Below are positions 1-11,342 of a stretch of 64,000 bases of DNA, piece after piece. The notes under the pieces were generated by a model. That model searched no databases, was not told the DNA's origin, and was given only the letters and a program-made list of their open reading frames with translations. The translations under genes were made by a program, and so were the position numbers. Every line of letters begins with the position of its first letter. The stretch's first letter is position 1. The stretch is taken from assembly GCA_946222885.1 (NCBI GenBank), contig CAMIAK010000002.1, positions 210,892 to 274,891 on the forward strand. The letters run 5' to 3'. This stretch comes from an uncultured Nesterenkonia sp. (lineage in GTDB: Bacteria; Actinomycetota; Actinomycetes; Actinomycetales; Micrococcaceae).

Positions 1-1
1 C

Positions 2-100
2 CGCCCCGCCGCCGCCGAGGAGATGGAGGGCGTGCCCGGAGCGGCCAACAAGGACGTGGGCCAGACCCCGAAGGCTGAGAACCAAGAGGCCTCCCCATGA
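2..100 (+). CDS. C-terminal tail of an unidentified upstream protein (partial)
   Basis: The frame running from base 2 to the TGA at 98-100 is open and encodes a hydrophilic tail rich in Ala, Glu and Pro. The TGA overlaps the ATG of the next gene as ATGA, the usual sign of translational coupling, so this is probably the end of a real gene in the same operon. Too little remains to name the product. In related actinobacteria a membrane permease often precedes this methyltransferase, but nothing here proves that. Confidence 0.5.
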   Translation, partial: RPAAAEEMEGVPGAANKDVGQTPKAENQEASP

Positions 101-1583
101 CGGCCGCCCCCTCTGCTGACCAGCAGGTCCTCACCCTGGAGGTCGGGCCGATGGCCCATGGAGGGCACTGTGTGGCCCGGCATGAGGGTCGGGTCGTCTT
201 CGTGCGGCATGCCATCCCTGGAGAGGTCGTCCGGGCCCGGCTCACCGAGGGGGGGACCAGGCCAAGTTCTGGCGCGCCGACGTCGTCGAGGTGGTCTCCG
301 CCTCCGACTACCGGCGCCGCCACATCTGGAAGCTGGCGGACTCGCTGCGCGCTGAGGAGATGGGCCGGCTGCCGGTGGGCGGTGCCGAGTACGGCCACAT
401 CACCGACCAGCACCAGCGCCGCCTCAAGGGGCAGGTCTTCCGGGACACGCTGCAGCGCATCGGAGGGCTCTCCCTCCATGACCTGAACCTCCAGCAGGAG
501 CACGCCGACGGCGAGATCCACGTGGCCGACGTCAGCCGTCCGCACAGCAACGGGCTGCATTGGCGCACCCGGGTCAGCTTCGCGGTGGGCGCCCAGGGCA
601 TGCTCAGCATGAAGCCGCACCGCAGCAACGACCTGATCGAGCTGCGCGGAATGCCCCTGGCCGTGGAGTCCATCCATGAGAGCCGCCTCTTCTCCGGGGA
701 CTTCACCGGGGCTCAGCGCGTCGACGCGGTGGCCCCGGGGGGCGGGCCGGCCCTGGCTCTGGTGGTGCACACCGCCGCCCAGGGTGAGGAGCTCGGGTCG
801 CTGCGGAAGCGCCTGCAGGCCCTCGCGGCGGAGGACGCCTCGGTGGAGACCATCCTGCTGGCCGTCAGCACACCTGGCGGCGGGGGAGCCCCGCAGCGGC
901 GGGGCAGGGGCAGGACTCAGCGCGGCGGCCGCCGGGCGGCGGACACGCTGACCCCCGCACGGGTGGACTATGAGATCGTCACCGGCGCCCGGACGCTCAG
1001 CGAGCCGCTTCCGGTCGCCCCCGCCTCCGGCCGGGAGAGCGTCTCCCTCCGGCCGGAGGGATTCTGGCAGATCCACCGGGCGGCGCCGGGCGCCCTGGTG
1101 CAGGCCGTGGCGGAGATGGTGCGGCTGGATCCCGGAGACGCCTTCGCCGACCTCTATGCCGGAGCAGGGCTCTTCACCGCCTGGGCGGCCGCCCAGGTGG
1201 GGGACGCCGGGCGGGTCCTGAGCGTGGAGGCGGCCGGGGCCTCGAGCCGCAGCGCGGAGGAGCTCTTCGCCGGCATGGAGCAGGTGGAGACCCTGCATGC
1301 GCCGGTGGAACGTGCCCTGGACAGGATCCGGGACTTCTCCGGCGGCCCGGACGCCGCCGCCGTGCTGCTGGACCCCCCGCGTGCAGGGGCAGGGGCGAAG
1401 GTCATCGCCGGGCTGGACGGGACGCAGGCCCGTCAGATCGTCTACGTCTCCTGCGAGCCCAGCTCCTTCGCCCGCGACGCCAAGGAGCTGATCAGCCGAG
1501 GATGGCGGATGGGCCGGCTGCGCGTGCTGGACCTCTACCCCAACACCCATCACATGGAGTCGGTGGCCGTCTTCACCCGCTGA
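97..1583 (+). pseudogene. TrmA/RumA-family RNA m5U methyltransferase, frameshifted
   Basis: SAM-dependent methyltransferase of the TrmA/RumA family, which makes 5-methyluridine in tRNA or 23S rRNA. The N-terminus (TRAM-like beta-barrel, containing VGPMAHGGHCVARHEGRVVF) starts at ATG 97, overlapping the previous stop. The rest is read in another frame, open from 291 to 1583. The two frames meet at a run of seven G at 249-255; one more G would restore a continuous protein reading LTEGG-DQAKFWRADVVEVVSASDYR across the junction. The catalytic half looks intact: the DPPRAG motif is followed by YVSCEPSSFARD, which carries the nucleophilic cysteine. This is either a genuine one-base deletion or a homopolymer sequencing error. 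GTG 291 is unlikely to be a natural start because it would remove the TRAM domain. Confidence 0.85.
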
Positions 1584-1618
1584 GGTCCTGCGGGCAGGTG
1601 CAGCCTCGCCGGATGCGT

Positions 1619-1634
1619 CATGATGCACGTCACA
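1619..1634. promoter_or_regulatory. Weak CRP/GlxR-like site upstream of acnA
   Basis: CATGA-N6-TCACA resembles the TGTGA-N6-TCACA pattern bound by CRP-family regulators, which control TCA-cycle genes in actinobacteria. Only one half-site is a good match. It lies in the 285-bp gap before acnA, about 235 bp from the start codon. Nothing else in this gap stands out except the ribosome binding site of acnA. Confidence 0.2.
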
Positions 1635-1868
1635 GAGGCCTGAAAGAGTAGGATGGACAGCGATACGGCCCTGAGCACTGCGGAGGGACTTCAGACTCAG
1701 GCCTGGTCGCGCCACTGACTCCCCGACGGCGTCGTGCTCACCGCTGAGCCGCCGCCGCGGGAAGGCGACCACGGCCTCTGGGGAGAGCTCCGCCGGGCGC
1801 AGGGACGGGTGTCCGTGAGACGCAGTCTCCCGGACAGTGTCAGTCTGGCAACTACAGAGGAGTCCCGC

Positions 1869-4703
<2,835 letters not shown>

Positions 4704-4735
4704 ATCAGTGAGTCACTGACCCGCTGACCCCACGA

Positions 4736-4847
4736 CGACGGCGGCAGAGAACTTTCAAGGATTCCTTGTCGGAGCGAAGGGTTTCGCGACGCGCGGCAGC
4801 GCGGCGTGCTTCGCGATGTAAGGAAGGAAAGTTCTCTGCCGCCGTCG
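4736..4847. repeat. 112-bp intergenic dyad between acnA and dxs
   Basis: A perfect 21-bp inverted repeat (4736-4756 against 4827-4847) flanks an interior that can itself fold: gcgaa-gggt-ttcgc and a larger GC-rich dyad around tcgcga near 4784-4815. It occupies most of the 186-bp acnA-dxs gap. It could terminate acnA transcription, but it has no T-run and is much larger than a simple terminator. A small palindromic mobile repeat is the alternative. Confidence 0.75.
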
Positions 4848-4877
4848 CGCTGTCTGCAGTGTTCCTGAGGAGGGACG

Positions 4878-4883
4878 TAGAAT
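4878..4883 (+). promoter_or_regulatory. dxs -10 hexamer TAGAAT (predicted leaderless start)
   Basis: TAGAAT ends six bases before the dxs ATG at 4890, which places the transcription start on or next to the A of the ATG. The GGAGG at 4885-4889 directly abuts the ATG, too close to act as a normal Shine-Dalgarno sequence. Confidence 0.55.
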
Positions 4884-4889
4884 CGGAGG

Positions 4890-6887
4890 ATGAGCATTCT
4901 GCAGACGATCCAGTCTCCGCAGGACCTCTCGAAGCTGACCGCCGAGCAGCTGGAGCGGCTGGCCGGGGAGATCCGTGAGTTCCTCATCGCCAACGTCTCG
5001 CAGACCGGCGGACATCTGGGCCCCAACCTCGGCGTGGTCGAGCTGACCCTCGCCCTGCACCGGGTCTTCGACTCCCCGCGGGACTCGATCATCTTCGACA
5101 CCGGCCACCAGTCCTACATCCACAAGCTGGTGACCGGCCGCCAGGACTTCTCGACGCTGCGTCAGCAGGGCGGCCTGGCGGGCTACCCGGAGCGCGCTGA
5201 GTCGGTGCATGACATCGTGGAGTCCTCCCACGCCTCCTCCTCGCTCTCCTGGGCCGACGGGATCTCCCGGGCCCGGGCGCTCAACGGGGAGGAGGACCGC
5301 TTCGCCGTCGCGGTGATCGGCGACGGCGCCCTCACCGGGGGCATGGCCTGGGAGGCCCTGAACAACATCGCCGCGGACAAGGATCGCCGCGTGGTGATCG
5401 TGGTCAATGACAACGGCCGCTCCTATGCGCCCACTGTGGGCGGGGTGGCCGAGCAGCTGGGCCGGCTGCGCCGCGGCTTCCTGGACAAGGTCCGCACCCA
5501 CCGGGTCTATGAGAAGACCATGGACGGCACCAAGCAGCGCCTGCAGCACGGCGGGCCGGTGAGCCGGATGGTCTACCGCAGCCTGCATGCCGCCAAGAAG
5601 GGCGCCAAGGACTTCTGGGCGCCGCAGGGCCTCTTCGAGGACCTCGGGATGAAGTACATCGGCCCGGTGGACGGCCATGACCAGCAGGCGCTGGAGGAGG
5701 CGCTCTCGGACGCCAGGAACTACGGCGGCCCGGTCATCGTCCACGCGCTGACGGAGAAGGGGCGCGGCTACGCCCCCGCCCGCGCCGATGAGAACGACCA
5801 GTTCCACGCTGTCGGGATCATCGACCCGGAGACCGGCGAGCCGGTCAGCCGCGGCTCGGCCCGCTCCTGGACCTCGGTCTTCGAGGAGGAGATCACCGCG
5901 ATCGCCGATGAGCGCGAGGACATCGTGGCGCTGACGGGCGCGATGATGATCCCGGTCGGGCTGCGCAGCATGGCGCAGAAGCATCCGGACCGGGTCTACG
6001 ACGTGGGCATCGCCGAGCAGCATGCGGTGGCCTCGGCGGCCGGGCTGGCCTACGGCGGGCTCCACCCGGTGGTGGCGGTCTACGCGACCTTCCTCAACCG
6101 GGCCTTCGACCAGCTGCTCATGGACGTGGCCCTGCACAGGGCCGGGGTCACCCTGGTGCTGGACCGGGCCGGCGTCACCGGCCCGGACGGCCCCAGCCAT
6201 CACGGCATGTGGGATCTCTCCCTGCTGCAGATCGTCCCGGGCCTGCAGATCGCCGCCCCGCGCGACTCCACCCGGCTGCGCGAGGAGCTGCGCGAGGCGG
6301 TGGCCGTGGAGGACGCCCCCACAGTGGTCCGCTTCTCCAAGGGGTCGGTCAACGGGGAGATCGAGGCCCTGGAGCGCTTCGAGGACGGGGTGGACGTGCT
6401 GCACGGGACGGCCCGGCAGGACGGCAGCTATGAGAACGACGTCCTCATCGTCTCGGTGGGCACCATGGGGGAGCTGTCCCTGGACCTCGCCCGCCGTCTG
6501 GAGGACCAGGGGATCGGCGCCACCGTGGTGGATCCCCGCTGGGTGCTCCCGGTTCCGGCGTCGCTGGTGTCGGTGGCGGCACGCCACAGGCTGGTCGTCT
6601 GCCTGGAGGACGGCGTCAAGGCCGGAGGAGTCGGGTCGCGCATCCGCCAGACCATGCGCGAGGCCGGCGTGGACACCGCGCTGAACGAGGTCGGGCTGCC
6701 CGTGGAGTTCCTCGCCCACGGAAGCCGGGCCGAGGTGCTGGAGCGTGTGGGGCTGACCGCCCAGCGCATCGCCCAGGACACCGTCGCCCAGGTGCTCGGC
6801 ACCAAAGTCCCCTTCGCGCGGCCCCTCCCGGGCGAGGACATGCCCACCGGGGAGATCCCGGCCTTCCACCGATCCAAGGAGTCCTGA
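4890..6887 (+). CDS. dxs: 1-deoxy-D-xylulose-5-phosphate synthase
   Basis: Thiamine-diphosphate enzyme joining pyruvate and glyceraldehyde-3-phosphate in the first step of the MEP isoprenoid pathway. The 665-residue length is typical. The N-terminus (SPQDLSKLTAEQLERLAGEI, then TGGHLGPNLGVVELTLALH) matches the family from the first residue, supporting ATG 4890. The ThDP-binding GDGALTGGMAWEAL motif lies near residue 144 with its Asn in NDNGRSYAP. GIAEQHAV near residue 373 carries the catalytic Glu, followed by the transketolase-type DRAGVTGPDGPSHHGMWD segment. The stop abuts the ATG of the next gene, so the two are probably cotranslated. The promoter suggests a leaderless mRNA. Confidence 0.98.
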   Translation: MSILQTIQSPQDLSKLTAEQLERLAGEIREFLIANVSQTGGHLGPNLGVVELTLALHRVFDSPRDSIIFDTGHQSYIHKLVTGRQDFSTLRQQGGLAGYPERAESVHDIVESSHASSSLSWADGISRARALNGEEDRFAVAVIGDGALTGGMAWEALNNIAADKDRRVVIVVNDNGRSYAPTVGGVAEQLGRLRRGFLDKVRTHRVYEKTMDGTKQRLQHGGPVSRMVYRSLHAAKKGAKDFWAPQGLFEDLGMKYIGPVDGHDQQALEEALSDARNYGGPVIVHALTEKGRGYAPARADENDQFHAVGIIDPETGEPVSRGSARSWTSVFEEEITAIADEREDIVALTGAMMIPVGLRSMAQKHPDRVYDVGIAEQHAVASAAGLAYGGLHPVVAVYATFLNRAFDQLLMDVALHRAGVTLVLDRAGVTGPDGPSHHGMWDLSLLQIVPGLQIAAPRDSTRLREELREAVAVEDAPTVVRFSKGSVNGEIEALERFEDGVDVLHGTARQDGSYENDVLIVSVGTMGELSLDLARRLEDQGIGATVVDPRWVLPVPASLVSVAARHRLVVCLEDGVKAGGVGSRIRQTMREAGVDTALNEVGLPVEFLAHGSRAEVLERVGLTAQRIAQDTVAQVLGTKVPFARPLPGEDMPTGEIPAFHRSKES

Positions 6888-7382
6888 ATGATCAGCCTGT
6901 TCCACCGCGAGCCCGAGGCAGGCTGGTCCTACCGGGAGGCCTGGTATGACGAGGCCGCCGGCGAGTTCGTCGTCCACCACGGCAGAGTCGGGACCAATGG
7001 GAGGCTCAGCGCGGAGAAGGCCGCCGCCGGGGACGCCGAGTCCCTCCTGGAGTCCTTCGCCGCGCAGTGTGCGGAGGACGGCTACGGCGAACCGCAGGAG
7101 CAGGACCTCGCCGAGCTGACGGTGAGCTACCCCCTCAAGGGTGCGGAGCCGAACGCCTCGGAGCGCCGCAACGCCAACACTGTCCACCATGCGGTGCTGG
7201 TCTCCCTGGCCTGGCGCGGCCTGGGCGCCCTGGGCGATCCTGAGCAGGAGGCGCTCCCGGCGGGCGGGCAGGGGCTGGTCATGCGGGTGAAGACCCTGCA
7301 CGCGAGGAAGGCCGAGGAAGCCGCTTCCGCCGCGGTGAGGTCCACCGACGTCCCGCTCTCCAAGGTCGAGATCACCCGCTGA
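6888..7382 (+). CDS. WGR-domain-like hypothetical protein
   Basis: Its ATG follows the dxs stop directly, so translation is probably coupled to dxs. The 164-residue protein opens with an aromatic and acidic segment ending in VVHHGRVGTNGRL. This resembles the Trp-Gly-Arg core of WGR domains, known from PARPs and from small bacterial proteins, with His in place of the Trp. The rest is acidic and Ala/Glu-rich without a recognised motif, signal peptide or membrane segment. WGR domains often contact nucleic acid, but the function here is unknown. A 6-bp hairpin (ggcttc/gaagcc, 7389-7407) follows the stop and may be a weak terminator. Confidence 0.6.
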   Translation: MISLFHREPEAGWSYREAWYDEAAGEFVVHHGRVGTNGRLSAEKAAAGDAESLLESFAAQCAEDGYGEPQEQDLAELTVSYPLKGAEPNASERRNANTVHHAVLVSLAWRGLGALGDPEQEALPAGGQGLVMRVKTLHARKAEEAASAAVRSTDVPLSKVEITR

Positions 7383-7428
7383 CCGGAGGGCTTCCCGAAG
7401 AGAAGCCGGAGTGGCTCTGGTCACGCAA

Positions 7429-7446
7429 GCTACCCGTGGGTAGCAT
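7429..7446 (+). promoter_or_regulatory. Perfect 16-bp palindrome overlapping the -10 of the fatty-acid-oxidation gene
   Basis: GCTACCC-GT-GGGTAGC (7429-7444) is a perfect dyad whose right arm runs into the -10 hexamer TAGCAT (7441-7446). The hexamer ends seven bases before the ATG at 7454. A repressor bound here would block RNA polymerase. The geometry suits a TetR- or GntR-type fatty-acid regulator, but the regulator cannot be named from this window. Confidence 0.55.
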
Positions 7447-7453
7447 GTGACCT

Positions 7454-9583
7454 ATGGAACATTCTGACTTCAGCGCGTACCGCGAACTGGCCGCCTCCTT
7501 CGAGGACGAAGTAGTCACCCACAGCCGCGTCGAGGATGTGGAGCTGCCCGGCGGGGCAGGCACCTTCGCTCTGCTCCGGCTGGACAACGACAGCCCCAAG
7601 CGCCCGACCACGCTGGGCCCGAACTCCCTCATCGAGTTCGGCGAGACCGTCGCCGCCCAGGCGGCGCGGGCCGATGCCGGGGAGATCGTCGGCCTGGGGG
7701 TGACCGGCAAACCCGGATTCCTGGTGGCCGGGGCGGACCTCGGAGCGGTCAACCGCATCGAGTCCCAGGAGCAGAGCAGGGCCATGGCGGACCTCGGCCA
7801 TGCCGCCTACAACCTGCTCGAGGACTTCCCGGTCCCCACCTTCGCCTTCATCAACGGCACCGCCCTGGGCGGCGGGCTGGAGATCGCGCTGGCAGCCCAC
7901 CACCGGACCGTCTCCGAGGAGGCCAAGGCGCTCTCCCTGCCGGAGGCCTTCCTGGGTCTGGTGCCCGGGTGGGGCGGGGTCTACCGCCTGCCGAAGCTCA
8001 TCGGGCCGGAGGCTGCCGCGCAGGTCATCTTCACGAACGCGCTGAACAACAACAGGGCGCTCAAGGGCCCCCAGGCCTATGAGCTGGGCGTGGCCGACGC
8101 GCTCTTCGCCGCGGACTCCTTCCTGGAGGAGTCCCTGGCCTTCGCCGCCCAGGTGATCGTCGGGGACACGGCCACCCTGGAGGCCATCCGCTCCCACCGC
8201 GACCGAGACAGCTCCGAGGCCGCCTGGGAGCGAGCCCTGGCCGCAGCACGCAAGGCCGTCGCCTCCAAGACCGGGGAGTCCGCGCCCGCACCCCAACGCG
8301 CCCTGGAGCTCTTCGAGCAGGGCCGGCATCGCAGCCGGGAGGAGGAGCGCCGCGCTGAGGTGGACGCCCTCGGGGAGCTCATGGTCACCGATGAGTTCGC
8401 CAACACCGTCTACGCCTTCCTGGAGCTGATCCAGAAGCGTGCCAAGCGGCCCGCCGGCGTTCCGGAGGCCCAGCCCCGGAAGCTGGACAAGATCGGCGTC
8501 GTCGGTGCGGGCCTGATGGCCTCCCAGCTGGCCATGGTCTTCGCCCAGCAGCTGCGCATCCCGGTGGTGATCACCGATGTGGACCAGGCCCGTGTGGACA
8601 AGGGGCTGGACTACATCCGCGGCCAGGCGCAGAAGCTCGCGGAGAAGGGCCGCATCAGCCCCGAGCAGGCCGAGAGCCTGGCCGGCCTGGTCACCGGCTC
8701 GGTGGACAAGGGCGTCTACGCGGACGCCGACTTCGTCATCGAGGCGGTCTTCGAGGAGATCGGCGTGAAGAAGCAGGTCTTCGCCGAGCTGGAGGAGATC
8801 GTCCCGGCAGGCACCATCCTGGCCACCAACACCTCCTCGCTCTCGGTGACCGAGATGGCGGCTGACCTGAAGCATCCCGAGCGGGTGATCGGCTTCCACT
8901 TCTTCAACCCGGTGGCCGTGATGCCGCTGATCGAGATCGCGCGCACCCCGCAGACCGCCGACGAGCCCATCGCCACGGCCTTCCAGCTGGCCGCCGAGCT
9001 GCGCAAGACCCCGGTGCTCAGCAAGGACTCCACCGCCTTCGTGGTGAACCGGATCCTGCTGCGCCTGATGGCGGAGGTGCAGAAGGCCTTCGACGAGGGC
9101 ACCGACGCCGCCACCGCCGACCGTGCCCTGGCGCCGATCGGCCTGCCCATGAGTCCCTTCACCCTGCTGGCCATGGTGGGGATCCCGGTGGCGCAGCACG
9201 TGACCGAATCGCTGAACGCCTCCTTCGGGGACCGCTTCTACGTCTCGGGCAACCTGCAGCGGCTCATCGACGAGGGCGTCACCGAGATCTGGAGCCGGGA
9301 TGAGGACGGAAAGCCCTACATCAAGGAGTCCACGCTCGGCCTGTTCGAGTTCGGCGATCAGCCCCGCAGCGCCGAGGAGATTCTGACCACCGTCCAGGAC
9401 GCCCTGGCAGAGGAGATCGGTCTCCTCCTCCAAGAGGGTGTGGTGGCCTCCCCGAAGGACGTGGACCTGTGCATGATCCTCGGGGCGGGCTGGCCCATGC
9501 ACCGCGGGGGCATCACTCCGTACCTGGACCAGGTCGGGGCCAGCCAGCGGGTCAACGGACGCCGGTTCGACGCCGCCCCCTGA
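7454..9583 (+). CDS. Bifunctional enoyl-CoA hydratase / 3-hydroxyacyl-CoA dehydrogenase
   Basis: Fatty-acid beta-oxidation multifunctional enzyme of 709 residues (FadB/FadJ type). The hydratase/isomerase domain occupies about residues 1-210, with oxyanion-hole segments GKPGFLVAGADLG and NGTALGGGLEI (near 134) and the acid/base segment LPEAFLGLVPGWGG. The NAD-binding domain starts near residue 345 with IGVVGAGLMASQLA (GxGxxA-type). The dehydrogenase His is His482 in HFFNPVAVMPLIEI. The C-terminal domain closes with GWPMHRGGITPYLD. Actinobacteria usually keep a thiolase gene (fadA) next to this gene; none is adjacent here. The mRNA is predicted to be leaderless and controlled through the palindrome over its -10. 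Confidence 0.95.
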   Translation: MEHSDFSAYRELAASFEDEVVTHSRVEDVELPGGAGTFALLRLDNDSPKRPTTLGPNSLIEFGETVAAQAARADAGEIVGLGVTGKPGFLVAGADLGAVNRIESQEQSRAMADLGHAAYNLLEDFPVPTFAFINGTALGGGLEIALAAHHRTVSEEAKALSLPEAFLGLVPGWGGVYRLPKLIGPEAAAQVIFTNALNNNRALKGPQAYELGVADALFAADSFLEESLAFAAQVIVGDTATLEAIRSHRDRDSSEAAWERALAAARKAVASKTGESAPAPQRALELFEQGRHRSREEERRAEVDALGELMVTDEFANTVYAFLELIQKRAKRPAGVPEAQPRKLDKIGVVGAGLMASQLAMVFAQQLRIPVVITDVDQARVDKGLDYIRGQAQKLAEKGRISPEQAESLAGLVTGSVDKGVYADADFVIEAVFEEIGVKKQVFAELEEIVPAGTILATNTSSLSVTEMAADLKHPERVIGFHFFNPVAVMPLIEIARTPQTADEPIATAFQLAAELRKTPVLSKDSTAFVVNRILLRLMAEVQKAFDEGTDAATADRALAPIGLPMSPFTLLAMVGIPVAQHVTESLNASFGDRFYVSGNLQRLIDEGVTEIWSRDEDGKPYIKESTLGLFEFGDQPRSAEEILTTVQDALAEEIGLLLQEGVVASPKDVDLCMILGAGWPMHRGGITPYLDQVGASQRVNGRRFDAAP

Positions 9584-9609
9584 AGGCCGGAGGAGCAGGA
9601 TGCGGCTCG

Positions 9610-9615
9610 TAGAAT
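9610..9615 (+). promoter_or_regulatory. -10 hexamer TAGAAT of the Rieske gene (leaderless)
   Basis: TAGAAT ends six bases before the ATG at 9622, predicting transcription to begin at the start codon. No Shine-Dalgarno-like sequence is needed or seen at normal spacing. Confidence 0.5.
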
Positions 9616-9621
9616 GGGGAC

Positions 9622-10062
9622 ATGTCCTCCTGCTGCGACCGCCGCTCCTTCTTCCGCACCTCCGCAGCAGCCGGTCTGGCCGGGGCCTCGGGTCTCGCCC
9701 TGGCCGGCTGCGGCACCGATGAGCCGAACGGGGAGGAGGGCGCCGCCCCTGAGCATGAGGGAACCGACTGGGAGACCGTCATGTCCGCCGAGGAGCTCCC
9801 CGTGGGGGAGACCGGCAGCGCCCGGGCGGGTGAGCATGACCTCCTGCTCTACCGCGCCTCAGACTCCGAGGTGCACGTCTTCTCCAACGTCTGCACCCAT
9901 GAGGGCTGTGCGGTGGATCCGGAGGAGGACCGCTTCCACTGTCCCTGCCACGGCTCGGTCTATCAGCTGGAGGACGGGGTGCCCTACGGCGGCCCGGCCA
10001 GGGACCCGCTGACCCGCTTCGTCGCAGAGGTCAGTGAGGGCGAGATCCGTGTGCTCGTCTGA
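9622..10062 (+). CDS. Tat-exported Rieske [2Fe-2S] lipoprotein
   Basis: A 146-residue standalone Rieske protein. The N-terminus has a twin-arginine motif (DRRSFFR), a hydrophobic stretch and a lipobox-like LAGC, so it is probably folded with its cluster in the cytoplasm, exported by Tat and lipid-anchored outside. The cluster motifs are CTHEGCAV and CPCHGSVY, each providing one Cys and one His ligand plus the disulfide cysteines. It resembles small actinobacterial Rieske proteins rather than the cytochrome bc1 subunit, which has more membrane segments. Its redox partner is not evident from the neighbours. It converges on the RNase D gene with a 30-bp gap holding a short gctcg/cgagc hairpin. 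Confidence 0.9.
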   Translation: MSSCCDRRSFFRTSAAAGLAGASGLALAGCGTDEPNGEEGAAPEHEGTDWETVMSAEELPVGETGSARAGEHDLLLYRASDSEVHVFSNVCTHEGCAVDPEEDRFHCPCHGSVYQLEDGVPYGGPARDPLTRFVAEVSEGEIRVLV

Positions 10063-10092
10063 ACAGGCTCGTCCGAGCATGGACGGCCAGGT

Positions 10093-11334
10093 TCAGACCT
10101 CGTCCATCGGATCCGGGTCCAGCAGCGCCACGGTGACCACGGCGGCTGTCTGCTCCACCTGCCAGGGGCGGGCCCCCAGGTCGGTGAGCGCGGTCTGCAC
10201 CGACTCCAGGTCGATCTGTTCCGGCGGCGTCCAGCACAGCTGTTTGAGCACGGCGGGGGTCAGCAGCGTCTCCGGCATGACCTCCAGCTGCTCTGCGCGC
10301 CGCGACAGCCATTCTCGGGCCGTGCGGTACTGTCGGTAGGCCAGTGGATTGCGGTCCTTCCAGGAGCGCGGGGGCGGCGGGCCGCCGGTGCGCCGCTGCT
10401 GCTCGGGGAGCTCCTCGCTGGAGGCTCCGGCCGTGATGGCTCGCAGCCAGCGGGGCGCCTCACGCTTGGCCGCACGCCCGTGAAACCCGTCCACCGAGAG
10501 CAGCTGGGGGACGGTCCGGGGCAGCGCGTCCGCGGCGGCGATGAGCGCGGAGTCGGGGAGGATATGCCCGGGGGCCACATCCTTCTTCTCGGCCAGCGAC
10601 TCGCGCGCGAACCACAGCTCGCGCAGCACGGCCAGCTTACGGGGGCTCTTGAGCCGGTTGATTCCGGTGGTCTTCCGCCAGCGGTCCCTGCGCGGGACCA
10701 CGGCCGGGCGGTGGGTGCGGGCATGTTCGAACTCCTGCAGCGCCCACTCCAGCTTGCCCTGCTCCTCCAGCAGCGCGGTGAGCCGCTCCCGCAGCGGGAT
10801 GAGCAGCTCCACGTCCAGGGCCGCGTAGCGCAGCCAGTCCTTGGGCAGCGGGCGGGTGGACCAGTCCGCTGCAGAGTGCTCCTTGGCCAGCCGTACGCCC
10901 ATCAACGATTCGACGACGGCGCCCAGGCCCACCTTGGGCAGCCCGGCCAGCCGAGCGGCGAGCTCGGTGTCGAACAGGGAGTGCGGGCTCATCCCCAGCT
11001 CGGCCAGGCAGGGCAGGTCCTGGGTGGAGGCGTGGAGGATCCACTCGGCGTCGCCGAGCGCCTTCTGCAGGGGGACCAGCGTGTCGAAGGGCTCGGGGTC
11101 CACCAGCCAGAGCCCGGAGCCCTCACGCTTGAGCTGGACCAGGAAGGCGCGCTGGCCGTAGCGGAAGCCGGAGGCGCGCTCGGCGTCCACGGCCACCGGC
11201 CCGGTGCCGGCGGCCAGCGCCTCGGCGCAGCGTGCGAGGCCGCGGTCGGTGTCGATGACGAAGGGCACGCCGTCTTCGGGCTCGGTGAGCAGCGGCGGGA
11301 GCTCGTCCTCAGTATTCGTGGTGTTCTCTGACAT
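10093..11334 (-). CDS. HRDC-domain ribonuclease D-like 3'-5' exonuclease
   Basis: A 413-residue member of the DEDD exonuclease superfamily, known for 3' processing of stable RNA. The exonuclease domain spans about residues 20-210: the first acidic pair is in VAVDAERASGFRYGQRAFLVQL, a later one near LDTELAARLAGL, and the last Asp in LRYAALDVELLIPL with the Tyr of the DEDDy class. An HRDC-like helical domain follows, seen around ESLAEKKDVAPGHILPDSALI, and a second helical domain completes the protein. It lies eight bases downstream of the DUF3000 gene, a conserved actinobacterial pair. Confidence 0.93.
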   Translation of the reverse strand: MSENTTNTEDELPPLLTEPEDGVPFVIDTDRGLARCAEALAAGTGPVAVDAERASGFRYGQRAFLVQLKREGSGLWLVDPEPFDTLVPLQKALGDAEWILHASTQDLPCLAELGMSPHSLFDTELAARLAGLPKVGLGAVVESLMGVRLAKEHSAADWSTRPLPKDWLRYAALDVELLIPLRERLTALLEEQGKLEWALQEFEHARTHRPAVVPRRDRWRKTTGINRLKSPRKLAVLRELWFARESLAEKKDVAPGHILPDSALIAAADALPRTVPQLLSVDGFHGRAAKREAPRWLRAITAGASSEELPEQQRRTGGPPPPRSWKDRNPLAYRQYRTAREWLSRRAEQLEVMPETLLTPAVLKQLCWTPPEQIDLESVQTALTDLGARPWQVEQTAAVVTVALLDPDPMDEV

Positions 11335-11342
11335 CGCAGGTG

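Noticed and set aside
1734..1868. Longer N-terminus for aconitase from GTG 1734
   Set aside because: The added 45 residues are not family-like, whereas GTG 1869 has AGAGGAG at ideal spacing.
4755..7424. A long minus-strand frame opposite dxs and the WGR-like gene
   Set aside because: Composition is typical of antisense frames in GC-rich DNA, and dxs on the plus strand is unambiguous.
7430..9502. A 690-codon minus-strand frame opposite the fatty-acid-oxidation gene
   Set aside because: Low-complexity antisense product; the plus-strand gene has all catalytic motifs.
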